A DNA stretch of 64,000 bases from Bacteroidota bacterium (GTDB lineage Bacteria > Bacteroidota > Bacteroidia > Chitinophagales > Saprospiraceae): contig JAAEZH010000016.1 of the NCBI GenBank assembly GCA_018222965.1, forward strand, positions 32,836-96,835, given 5' to 3'. The number at the start of each line of letters is the position of its first letter. Positions within the stretch are counted from its first letter, which is position 1. The notes under the pieces were generated by a model that had not been told where the DNA came from, did no database searches, and was given only the letters and a program-made list of their open reading frames with translations. Both the position numbers and the translations under genes were made by a program. Positions 51,724-59,850 of the stretch are shown in pieces.

Positions 51724-53199
51724 TTGAAAAGCCCATTGCCAATCTTTACGCTGGTATTCCTGCTTATTGTAGCTGAATTGCCAACAACCTTATCGGCTCA
51801 AATCAATTGGGGTGATCCGATTAATGTTGCTCCCGGATCATTTGGCAGCAATCGCCCCCGGATTTGCACCAATGCAAATAATATTCCTGTAATAATTTGG
51901 GGCGGTTCCGGAAATTTATGGATGAGCAGATATACGGGATCTGAATTCACGGAGCCCGCACAACTTAATCCGGACGGAACCACTATTGCCGAGGCCTATT
52001 GGATGGGCCCGGATATCGCTTCGCATGGTGACACCTTGTTTGTAGTGTATAAAGAAACGCCTGAAGGTGATCCGGACAGCCATATATGGTGCCGACGGTC
52101 AGTGGATGGAGGGCAAAACTTTGAAGCCCCGGTAAAGGTAGAGAATACAGGTACAGACAAATCACGCTTTCCTGTTGTCACTACAGACCAGGATGGGCAC
52201 CCGGTTGTTGGCTTTATGCGGTTTAACGATTCGTTTGGAGAAGCGCGATGGGTCGTAAGCCGCTCAAATGACCACGGTCTTAGTTTTGAACCGGACATTC
52301 TCGCCAGCGGCTGGAGCGATCCGGATTCGGAAGTTTGTGATTGCTGCCCGGGGGCAATATCAACCGAAGGCAATACGATCGCCATGATGTACCGGGATAA
52401 CAACAGCAACATCAGAGATAGTTGGGCTGGTTTATCCTACGACAACGGAGATTCATTTTCGGCGGGGATGAATATTGACCAACAAAACTGGATGATCATG
52501 TCCTGCCCTTCAACAGGTCCGGATGGATTTTTGCATAATGATACCCTGCATGCAGTTTTCATGAACGCAGCGAGCGGTACTTCACGCGTATTTTATAACG
52601 CCAGTAATGCTAATACTGCAGAAGGATCTCCAGGAATTCTTCTTACAGATGACATAGACAACCTGGCCTTACAGAATTTTCCAAGAATTGATCAGGCAGG
52701 ACAAATGGCAGCTATTGTCTGGACACAGGTGGTTGCAGGTAAAAGTGAGCTGGCTTTCAATTTTACCGAAAATATTTCCGTAGGTCTTGATGCGAATTAT
52801 GATCTCCTATCTCTAAACAATGTCGACAATGCCGATCTGAGTCTTACCCAGGATCAGGTATACGTAGTTTGGCAAACAAATTCAGGTGGCCTCAAATTTC
52901 TGAAAGGTGATATTAGCAGCACTTCTAGCATCGAAGAAGGGGGTGCAGGTTTTGATTTGCTAATAGCACCAAATCCTACATCCAACAGACTGAACATTCA
53001 GTCAAACACCCCCATTACCAGCGGTACAATATCCCTGTTTGATGCTCGGGGCAATCTGGTATTCATCCGGGAAATTCAGGATGAGCTTTCGCTGAATGCA
53101 GAAATTGACCTGAGCCAGCTTCCACCTGGATTGTTTTATTTGGATTTTAAGACTGATCTTGGCAGACTTGTAAAAAAAGTGGTAAAAGTAAATCACTAA
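51724..53199 (+). CDS. T9SS-exported sialidase-like (BNR) beta-propeller protein
   Basis: A 491-residue secreted protein with signal peptide (ending L-S-A-Q), a six-bladed-propeller-like region with Asp-box-type turns (S-V-D-G-G-Q-N-F, S-N-D-H-G-L-S-F, S-Y-D-N-G-D-S-F), a Cys cluster E-V-C-D-C-C-P-G and a T9SS tail starting A-P-N-P-T-S. Such proteins are often annotated exo-alpha-sialidase, but the Arg triad and Tyr/Glu pair of true sialidases are not evident. The start must be TTG at 51724: an in-frame TGA lies two codons upstream and no ATG precedes the signal peptide. Confidence 0.85.
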   Translation: MKSPLPIFTLVFLLIVAELPTTLSAQINWGDPINVAPGSFGSNRPRICTNANNIPVIIWGGSGNLWMSRYTGSEFTEPAQLNPDGTTIAEAYWMGPDIASHGDTLFVVYKETPEGDPDSHIWCRRSVDGGQNFEAPVKVENTGTDKSRFPVVTTDQDGHPVVGFMRFNDSFGEARWVVSRSNDHGLSFEPDILASGWSDPDSEVCDCCPGAISTEGNTIAMMYRDNNSNIRDSWAGLSYDNGDSFSAGMNIDQQNWMIMSCPSTGPDGFLHNDTLHAVFMNAASGTSRVFYNASNANTAEGSPGILLTDDIDNLALQNFPRIDQAGQMAAIVWTQVVAGKSELAFNFTENISVGLDANYDLLSLNNVDNADLSLTQDQVYVVWQTNSGGLKFLKGDISSTSSIEEGGAGFDLLIAPNPTSNRLNIQSNTPITSGTISLFDARGNLVFIREIQDELSLNAEIDLSQLPPGLFYLDFKTDLGRLVKKVVKVNH

Positions 53200-53203
53200 A
53201 CAG

Positions 53204-53743
53204 ATGCCTAAACCCCTCAATATACGCAAAGAGCCAGCTTACATGATTCGCCCTCCCAAACCCGAGGAAGCACAAAAATTACTCAACCTCAAAAAGGCTT
53301 ATCTGGTCAATGTAGATACCATACCAATGGACATCAGTGAATACAAAAACGACCTGGATGCTGAAAAAAAGCTGATTCGACAATACAACTCCAGTTCCAA
53401 CAGTATCCTGCTTATCGCTGAAAAAGCGGGCAAATTTGTAGGCAACATCGACCTCACCGGAAGCCCCAGAAAACGAATGGCTCATACCGGCATGATCGGC
53501 ATGGGCATCCTGGAAGATTTTCGGGGAGAAGGCATTGGACGCATGCTCATGCAAGCGACGCTGGATTGGGCCAAAAATGATTCTCCTCTGGAATTGATCT
53601 GGCTGGAAGTGTATGCCAATAATGAAGCGGGTTTGCGATTGTACAAAAGCTTTGGCTTTCGCGAAAGCGGAACCATAAAGGGTTTCTTCAAACATGGAAA
53701 TACCTACTATGATAAGATTGAAATGTATTTGCACCTGAGATAG
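53204..53743 (+). CDS. GNAT-family N-acetyltransferase
   Basis: A 179-residue RimI/PhnO-like acetyltransferase. The acetyl-CoA loop is F-R-G-E-G-I-G-R-M-L-M, followed by L-E-V-Y-A-N-N-E-A-G-L-R-L-Y-K-S-F-G-F, and a typical terminal F-F-K-H-G-N-T-Y-Y-D strand. Acceptor unknown. It starts 4 bp after the sialidase-like gene; a Met at residue 14 (53243) that begins the domain proper is an alternative start. Cytosolic. Confidence 0.9.
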   Translation: MPKPLNIRKEPAYMIRPPKPEEAQKLLNLKKAYLVNVDTIPMDISEYKNDLDAEKKLIRQYNSSSNSILLIAEKAGKFVGNIDLTGSPRKRMAHTGMIGMGILEDFRGEGIGRMLMQATLDWAKNDSPLELIWLEVYANNEAGLRLYKSFGFRESGTIKGFFKHGNTYYDKIEMYLHLR

Positions 53744-53982
53744 CAGATCTCCTAAATTACAAGCTCCTCTCCTATTATTGCACCCTCCAAGGTTAATTCA
53801 TGCTACACTATTGATGATTTTTGAATAAGTCCTCCTAATCCCGCAGTTTACTTTTGATTAACATTTGTTTGGATAAGTCCGGTGTACGTAAAACATTATT
53901 TGCTACTCCGGCTGAATTCTTGAAATTCCATTCAATTATTAATTCGATTACCATCCGAATCATTGGAACCAAAACTGCAATA

Positions 53983-56295
53983 ATGAGAGGCCTTTACATT
54001 TTCATTTTATGTCTGTTTGCCCTCCCGGGCAAAAGCCAGGATACCCTCAACGTCCTGCCCGTTGCAGGCGCCAACGAATTATTTCACACCTTTCTGATAG
54101 ACCGCGGCGCCGAATTGTGGGATGCCCGCAGAGACTCCGTTGATGTTGCCATTTTGTCAGCACAAGGCGTGCTGGATCGCCAGGTACAACTTAAAGAAGA
54201 CTATATAGCCCTACTCGGAGAGTTTCCGGAAAAAACACCCCTTAATGCAGAGATTACCGAAACCCTGCAGGGAGATGGCTATTACATTGAAATCCTCACT
54301 TACGAGAGTCAGCCAAATCACCATGTAACCGCCAACTTTTACATTCCGGATACTGGTGACGGACCATTTCCAACCGTTATCATTCTGTGTGGACATTATC
54401 CGGTAGGAAAAGGCATTGGGCTGTATCAGGAGCTCTCTGCACTCTTTGCCCAAAATGGCATCGCAGCCCTTATTGTTGATCCGTTTAGTCAGGGCGAAAG
54501 AGCCCAAATTCAAAATCCGGATAACGGAAACCTGATGTTTGCCGGGCAAAGCGGAACCGGAGCACACTCCCGCCTCGATGTAGGTACTGTTTTAACCGGA
54601 ACCAGCGTAACTGCACAGGCTTTATGGGACAACCACCGCGGCATGGATTACATTTACTCCCGGACCGATGTGGTTGATACAACGCGGCTAGGCTGCACGG
54701 GTAGTTCCGGAGGCGGATCACAAGCGACTTATCTGTCTGCATTCGATGACCGTATCAAGGTTGCTGCTGTAAACAGCTTCCTGATGAATGAGGAGACCCT
54801 CTACTCTACCATCGGACCACAAACTGCCAGCCAAAACCTCTCCTACGAGGGTGCACACCTGATCGATCACCCCGACTATATCACCATGTTTGCGCCTAAG
54901 CCCTATATGATCCTGGCAGCAACAGATGACTTCTTTGATATTGGGGCCACCATAGAGACCTACAATGAAGCCCTTGAGATTTATACCGCTCTGGGAGAAG
55001 CAGACAAAATCGGCTTTTTCGAAGAAATTGATGCCGAACACGGCTACATGCAAGAGCGTCGTGAAGAAGCGGTAAAATGGTTTAAAACCTGGTTCTTCGG
55101 CGACGATTCTGAAGTTGTTGAAGCCGACATTACGACCCTGTCCTCCGATGCCCTTTGGGCAACAGAAACGGGGCAGGTAGTGACTGAATTTGCCGACGAG
55201 AAAACGCTGACAGACCTCATGATCGAACGCACAGACCAACTGGCTCCTCAACGGGATGCATTTTGGGCAGACAATACACAAGACTCCTGCCTCAACAAAG
55301 TTCGTGAGCTGATCCGCTTTGAAGACTATGAGCCAATTACCGCTGAGGAAGGTCTCATTTTTCAACGCGACGGCTATACCGTTACCCAGTTGCAAATCAA
55401 CAGCGGAGACAATGTCCCCGTGGTTGGCTTGATGTTTATTCCGGACGGATTGACAGAGCCGGCACCAGCTGTTCTGTATGTAGACGGCCGCGGAAAAAAC
55501 ATCGATGCAGCAGACCATGGCGTGATCGATCAGGTTTTTGCCGACTCAGGCAAAATCGTTCTGACCATTGATGTACGCGGTTTTGGAGAAACAGCGGATA
55601 ACCCGGCCAAAAACGAATCCAAGCACGGCAATAAAGAACACCGGAATCATGTGATCTCCACCTACATCGGAAAAACCCTGATCGGACAACGGGTAGAGGA
55701 TGTCATGAAAGCCCTTGACCTGCTTCTGGCCACGCCAAATGTCGATGAGAATGATGTGACTATTATCGGAGTAGATCGAGCGGGACCAGTTGCATTACAC
55801 ACAGCTGCACTGGACGATCGCATTACGCATACGCAGATTATGGATTCCTTCGATTCCTGGATTCCCATGGTTGGCAACCCAACAGAGCTTCACAATATGA
55901 CGCATGTTGTTCCTTTCGCCCTCGAGTATTACGATCTCACGCACCTGGCTGACGCAGCAGGCTCTGTAGAGTTCTTTGAAGACCCTTACGAAGTGGTTAG
56001 TTCTACGAAAGAGGCGTCTGCTTACACCCCCGGGCAACTTCATCAGAACTTCCCTAATCCGGCTGTAAATCAGACGAATATACCATTCCAGCTAAAGGAA
56101 TCAGGCGAGGTTTCCATTCGGATATTGGATATGCAGGGCAAAATGCTTGGAGTACACAACATCGGACAAAAAATGGCAGGTCAGCATAAGGCAACCATTT
56201 CATTGAATGGGATTCCTGCCGGAAATTATATCTACCAGCTTTTCCTCAACGGACAGCCGGTAGCCAGCAAGAAAATGATAGTGGTTTATCCATAA
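53983..56295 (+). CDS. T9SS-exported double alpha/beta hydrolase
   Basis: A 770-residue secreted protein with signal peptide (ending G-K-S-Q), two alpha/beta-hydrolase domains and a T9SS tail (N-F-P-N-P-A-V). Domain 1 resembles acetylxylan-esterase-like enzymes: the nucleophile is S242 in G-C-T-G-S-S-G-G-G, the acid D in A-A-T-D-D-F-F and the His in D-A-E-H-G-Y. In domain 2 the elbow reads G-V-D-R-A-G, so D598 replaces the serine and this half is probably not catalytic. Substrate is probably a polysaccharide ester or similar. The ATG at 53983 gives a clean signal peptide; the longer frame does not. The upstream gap 53744-53982 holds no other gene. Confidence 0.88.
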   Translation: MRGLYIFILCLFALPGKSQDTLNVLPVAGANELFHTFLIDRGAELWDARRDSVDVAILSAQGVLDRQVQLKEDYIALLGEFPEKTPLNAEITETLQGDGYYIEILTYESQPNHHVTANFYIPDTGDGPFPTVIILCGHYPVGKGIGLYQELSALFAQNGIAALIVDPFSQGERAQIQNPDNGNLMFAGQSGTGAHSRLDVGTVLTGTSVTAQALWDNHRGMDYIYSRTDVVDTTRLGCTGSSGGGSQATYLSAFDDRIKVAAVNSFLMNEETLYSTIGPQTASQNLSYEGAHLIDHPDYITMFAPKPYMILAATDDFFDIGATIETYNEALEIYTALGEADKIGFFEEIDAEHGYMQERREEAVKWFKTWFFGDDSEVVEADITTLSSDALWATETGQVVTEFADEKTLTDLMIERTDQLAPQRDAFWADNTQDSCLNKVRELIRFEDYEPITAEEGLIFQRDGYTVTQLQINSGDNVPVVGLMFIPDGLTEPAPAVLYVDGRGKNIDAADHGVIDQVFADSGKIVLTIDVRGFGETADNPAKNESKHGNKEHRNHVISTYIGKTLIGQRVEDVMKALDLLLATPNVDENDVTIIGVDRAGPVALHTAALDDRITHTQIMDSFDSWIPMVGNPTELHNMTHVVPFALEYYDLTHLADAAGSVEFFEDPYEVVSSTKEASAYTPGQLHQNFPNPAVNQTNIPFQLKESGEVSIRILDMQGKMLGVHNIGQKMAGQHKATISLNGIPAGNYIYQLFLNGQPVASKKMIVVYP

Positions 56296-56325
56296 ATTGG
56301 TTTGTTTGAATCATCTTAGTTCTTT

Positions 56326-56358
56326 GCGTCGCCGATACCCTCGGCGACGCTTTTTTTT
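56326..56358 (+). terminator. Rho-independent terminator
   Basis: Perfect 10-bp stem GCGTCGCCGA/TCGGCGACGC with a five-base loop and eight T. The T-run touches the stop codon of the convergent cytochrome gene. Confidence 0.9.
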
Positions 56359-58300
56359 ATTGGATAACCACCCGTTTCTGGCCCCAGCCTTCAGCAGTCT
56401 GTACTCTTATTACAAACACGCCTTTTCCACCGATCCAGATCTCATTGGGTGCCGTTTGGTGAAAGCGTACAAGGCGCCCGGAAACGTCCCAAACCTGAAT
56501 CTTTTCAATGGATTGTCCGTTTGCCGGCTGGATACTAAACCGCCCAGACCAGCTTGGATTGGGAGATACTTCCAGGGCAATGAGATCAAAGGCTTCCTTC
56601 GCGGAAAGCGCCTCGCCTTCAACATATACGTTTTCCAACAGATCTTCCGTGATCAAAACAGGGGTGTGATCGGCCTCATTAAACATCGACCGGAAAGTGT
56701 TAATCTCCGGGGTTTCCTCCGCGAGCATGGGTGCCAGCCAGCGCAATGGCAAAGACTGATAATACACCCGGGAGTTGACATGCACATCGCCGTCATACCC
56801 ATTTAAGGATACGGCGAAGGTAATCCGGTCACTGCCGGAACCCTCCTGGCCTTCATAGTTGAAATTGGGATCCAGATCTGCAGCACCAACTACCTGCACC
56901 GTATCATAGGTAAAATGATCTTTTCTAAAGCCTTTCGGCGGAAGCCTGTTATCCTTCAAAGGAGCATAAGCGTGCTCCAGCACCGTGGTGAAATCGCCAT
57001 TGATATCTCCCTGTACAAACTCATAAATCTGCACCTGGTCCGGGGAGTTGATCACATCAAAATGCGTTTCAAATTCCGGATCGTTGGCATAGAGGTTATA
57101 ATCCTGATCATAAGCTCCGGAATGGAAAAGCGTATCACCGGCAGCCGTCTCCACCACAAACTCCACAAAGGCTCTGCGGCTAGGATAACCAGACGGGAAT
57201 TTGTGGCCGGCCTGGTTTTCCAGATACAATTCAAAATAAGCTGTGTCTCCCTGGTTGGCAACCATTTCCAAACTGGAGCTAAGGCTGCGTTCCTGAAGCA
57301 TGGCATAGGTCTTGTCAATCGTTTGATCCCAATCAGAAACACCGGTCCATAATCCCAACTCAAAGCGGTTTTCCTTCATCAATTGCAACATAAAGGTATT
57401 GCCCCCCACCAGTTCATGCGGACCATAAGGGAAGCGTTTCTCCAAAAAGTTGTAATTGGCCGAAATGATGACCGAATCGTCCAAAGGAGCCATATGACAT
57501 CCCTGACAAGTCACATTATCCGCATCCTCACCATAATCGGAGTTTAACCATTCATGGTAGGTCGCCTGCTCCACAAAGGTTTCTCCGGTTGGATTCCCAT
57601 CCAGATCAAAACTGGAAGTGATCAGTGTATGGCAGGAAGCACATACACCCGCATCCAGGATGTGCTCGCTGTATACCGGCTCAAAACCTACATAAATCTG
57701 CATGGGAGCCGCATAGGGGATTTGGTAGGGACCATAAAGAAAGCGGTCGAGGGTATCAAAGGTGATTTCACCCGAAAATTGTTGCCCCAGATTTTCTTCA
57801 CTGATCATATGACAGGAACTGCAGGAAACGCCGTCAAGCCCGAGTGTATCGGCCAATAAATCCTCCATGGTGTATGGCAATTCTCCGTGGTAGGCCGCCG
57901 TATAATGGCCCATCGGAGCATGGCAACTCGTACACTTATCCTGAATTTCGTCTGCATATGCCGGAATGCTGATAGATTCGTGGCTCACTTTGGCTCTCCA
58001 AAACGGGTCTTTGGCCGAGTTGGCCATCATCGTAGTGGCCCAGTCTTCAAACATAGCCACATCATTACCAGCTTCATCAACCAGTCCAAATTCCAGTGGA
58101 TCCCGGCTGTGGCAACCATAACAATGGCTGGACGTCCCAAAGTACAAATTGGTATCTACCGGCGGATTTACAATCATCTCCTGAAACAGAGACAATTCGG
58201 CCCGGCTGTGATAGCGGTCGTATTTGGCTTTTTCGGGCACAAAGGCCACCAAAAGCACAAAAACGGCAAGTAGAGAAAAAATCAGGTATTGCTTTCGCAT
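56357..58300 (-). CDS. Five-haem cytochrome c with T9SS tail
   Basis: A 647-residue exported multihaem cytochrome. A hydrophobic N-terminal signal or anchor (about 5-21) precedes five C-x-x-C-H sites at 60-64, 123-127, 160-164, 220-224 and 265-269. A C-terminal beta region follows, ending in a T9SS sorting domain (S-P-N-P-S-W-S-G to the end). The haem part resembles cytochrome c554/NrfA-like scaffolds. Haems are attached in the periplasm, and the tail suggests export to the cell surface, so a role in surface electron transfer is possible but unproven. The ATG at 58300 is chosen over a GTG at 58342 because it starts the signal peptide and leaves room for the promoter. A near-palindrome lies at 56930-56946. 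Confidence 0.9.
   Translation of the reverse strand: MRKQYLIFSLLAVFVLLVAFVPEKAKYDRYHSRAELSLFQEMIVNPPVDTNLYFGTSSHCYGCHSRDPLEFGLVDEAGNDVAMFEDWATTMMANSAKDPFWRAKVSHESISIPAYADEIQDKCTSCHAPMGHYTAAYHGELPYTMEDLLADTLGLDGVSCSSCHMISEENLGQQFSGEITFDTLDRFLYGPYQIPYAAPMQIYVGFEPVYSEHILDAGVCASCHTLITSSFDLDGNPTGETFVEQATYHEWLNSDYGEDADNVTCQGCHMAPLDDSVIISANYNFLEKRFPYGPHELVGGNTFMLQLMKENRFELGLWTGVSDWDQTIDKTYAMLQERSLSSSLEMVANQGDTAYFELYLENQAGHKFPSGYPSRRAFVEFVVETAAGDTLFHSGAYDQDYNLYANDPEFETHFDVINSPDQVQIYEFVQGDINGDFTTVLEHAYAPLKDNRLPPKGFRKDHFTYDTVQVVGAADLDPNFNYEGQEGSGSDRITFAVSLNGYDGDVHVNSRVYYQSLPLRWLAPMLAEETPEINTFRSMFNEADHTPVLITEDLLENVYVEGEALSAKEAFDLIALEVSPNPSWSGRFSIQPANGQSIEKIQVWDVSGRLVRFHQTAPNEIWIGGKGVFVIRVQTAEGWGQKRVVIQ
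56930..56946. repeat. Dispersed palindrome, one mismatch
   Basis: GCCTTTCGGCGGAAGCC differs from the 17-mer at one base. Inside the cytochrome gene, read on the minus strand as R-L-P-P-K-G-F. Confidence 0.6.
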
Positions 58301-58318
58301 ATATGCAGGTTTTCCAGC

Positions 58319-58326
58319 CAAAAATA
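58319..58326 (-). promoter_or_regulatory. -7 element of the cytochrome gene
   Basis: Minus-strand TATTTTTG, exact TAnnTTTG, 18 bp before the ATG at 58300. Confidence 0.45.
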
Positions 58327-58383
58327 GGAAATTTGGATGCACAACACATTATTTATACCGGCCATGTTCGTTAAATGACATAG

Positions 58384-59850
58384 ATGAAGAATTTACTCCT
58401 ATCCCTGATTTTTTCGATTTCAATCTTTGCCCCGGCTTCTGCTCAACAAGAGTTGCATATCCCGCTGAAAATCCAGGTAAGCAAAGCGCATTGTCTGTAC
58501 GATTTTATGGAAACACTGGCTGGTGCCCGACTCACCTCTCCGGCCTTACTCCGGTACTTTGAGCAGAGCTCGCTGGCCAATGATCCCAATGTTTTACGGC
58601 TTATTACTTCCTGGAAAGGCCTCGAATACGATTATCAATACGACATTTCCGGATTTCCTCCCAACCGCAAGAGCTTTCGCGGAATAAAGGAGATCTTTCA
58701 GACCTTTGCTGCCCGGGCCGGGGATCTGGAAACCTTTCGTCAAATGACCCTGGGATTACTGCCTAACAGTCAGCACGAAAAGTTTTTTGCTCTGTTGGAG
58801 GCCATGGAGCCCTATTACGACCAATTAATTTGGGCCCCATACGCAGATAAGATCCAAAGCCAGAAAGAGAAACTGGAAGCCTATGCCAACAAAGAAGAGG
58901 TATCGGAACTCCTGCAGGTGATTCGGAATTTTTACGGCAGTCAGTGGCCGAATGAACAGGCATTTATCGTGAGCCTATACCCCATTCCGGGAAACCGGGG
59001 GAAAACCATTTCCACTCCCCGGAGCAATATGCTCTTGTGCGGTATGCTCCTTGATACAGAAGCTTTTGCCGGACTCCTCGGCGTTGCCCTCCACGAGATT
59101 GCGCATACCCTCTACGACGAACAACCAAAGGCATTTCAATGGGAGATGTATGAGTGGTTTGACAAGTCCGATTCGGCATACAAAACCTATGCCTACACCT
59201 ACCTGAATGAAGCCCTCGCCACGTCCATTGGCAATGGCTGGGTATACAAAAAGCTAAGCGGCAAACTGGATACCCGTGATTGGTATGACGATGCATACAT
59301 CAACGGCTATGCAAAGGCCTTGTATCCAATGGTTCAGGAATACCTGGACAGGGAATTGGGTATTGATGCGGCTTTCGCCGAAAGGGCCATCGAATTGTTT
59401 GAACAGGAATTTCCGCAGGCCATTTTCGACTATCAGAGCCTCTTCAACGATTTTTCGCTTTTTGCAGATGTTGGCGAGGAGGAAATCAGCAATCTGGTTA
59501 TGATGGTTCAACGGCGTTTCCGTACATCTTCCTTCATTATAGCAACGCCTATCATGGCAGAAGAATCGATGGACCGTATAGAATCGGCCACGACCACCCG
59601 GGTTTTTATCATTACCCAGTTGCCTCAATTAACACTGGACCGAATGAAGGAAGTGATTCCGGAAATCGGGGATTACCCCATCGAAGATTACCAAAAGTAT
59701 TTTCTGCTTAGATTCCTCGACAATGACGGCAAAGCTGTCATAATCATCCATTCTGACCCCGGCTTTTCCGCCCTGAAAAAAGGGCTGGACATCCTTCAGA
59801 ATCAGGATAAACCAGAATTGGGAGAACCGTTTATTTTACTGGACGATTAA
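58384..59850 (+). CDS. Secreted gluzincin-like metallopeptidase, family unclear
   Basis: A 488-residue protein with signal peptide (ending A-S-A-Q). H-E-I-A-H at 237-241 and E276 in Y-L-N-E-A-L-A form a plausible H-E-x-x-H...E zinc site, as in gluzincins. The surrounding sequence is helical and I recognise no named family; DUF4932-like proteins share the L-N-E-A-L idea. No T9SS tail, so probably periplasmic. A palindrome copy at 59372-59384 is read as A-F-A-E-R. Divergent from the cytochrome gene (83 bp between starts) and convergent with the next gene (20-bp overlap). Confidence 0.75.
   Translation: MKNLLLSLIFSISIFAPASAQQELHIPLKIQVSKAHCLYDFMETLAGARLTSPALLRYFEQSSLANDPNVLRLITSWKGLEYDYQYDISGFPPNRKSFRGIKEIFQTFAARAGDLETFRQMTLGLLPNSQHEKFFALLEAMEPYYDQLIWAPYADKIQSQKEKLEAYANKEEVSELLQVIRNFYGSQWPNEQAFIVSLYPIPGNRGKTISTPRSNMLLCGMLLDTEAFAGLLGVALHEIAHTLYDEQPKAFQWEMYEWFDKSDSAYKTYAYTYLNEALATSIGNGWVYKKLSGKLDTRDWYDDAYINGYAKALYPMVQEYLDRELGIDAAFAERAIELFEQEFPQAIFDYQSLFNDFSLFADVGEEEISNLVMMVQRRFRTSSFIIATPIMAEESMDRIESATTTRVFIITQLPQLTLDRMKEVIPEIGDYPIEDYQKYFLLRFLDNDGKAVIIIHSDPGFSALKKGLDILQNQDKPELGEPFILLDD
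59372..59384. repeat. Dispersed palindrome copy 4, exact core
   Basis: CTTTCGCCGAAAG, the exact 13-bp core, in the metallopeptidase gene. Here it is read in a different frame (A-F-A-E-R-A). Confidence 0.7.

Noticed and set aside
53640-53660. GGCTTTCGCGAAAGC resembling the dispersed palindrome
   Set aside because: It lacks the central C/G of the core and encodes a conserved GNAT F-G-F-R-E segment, so it is probably coincidental.
54718-55518. 266-codon minus-strand open frame inside the double hydrolase gene
   Set aside because: Antisense shadow; the plus-strand product has catalytic motifs and a T9SS tail.
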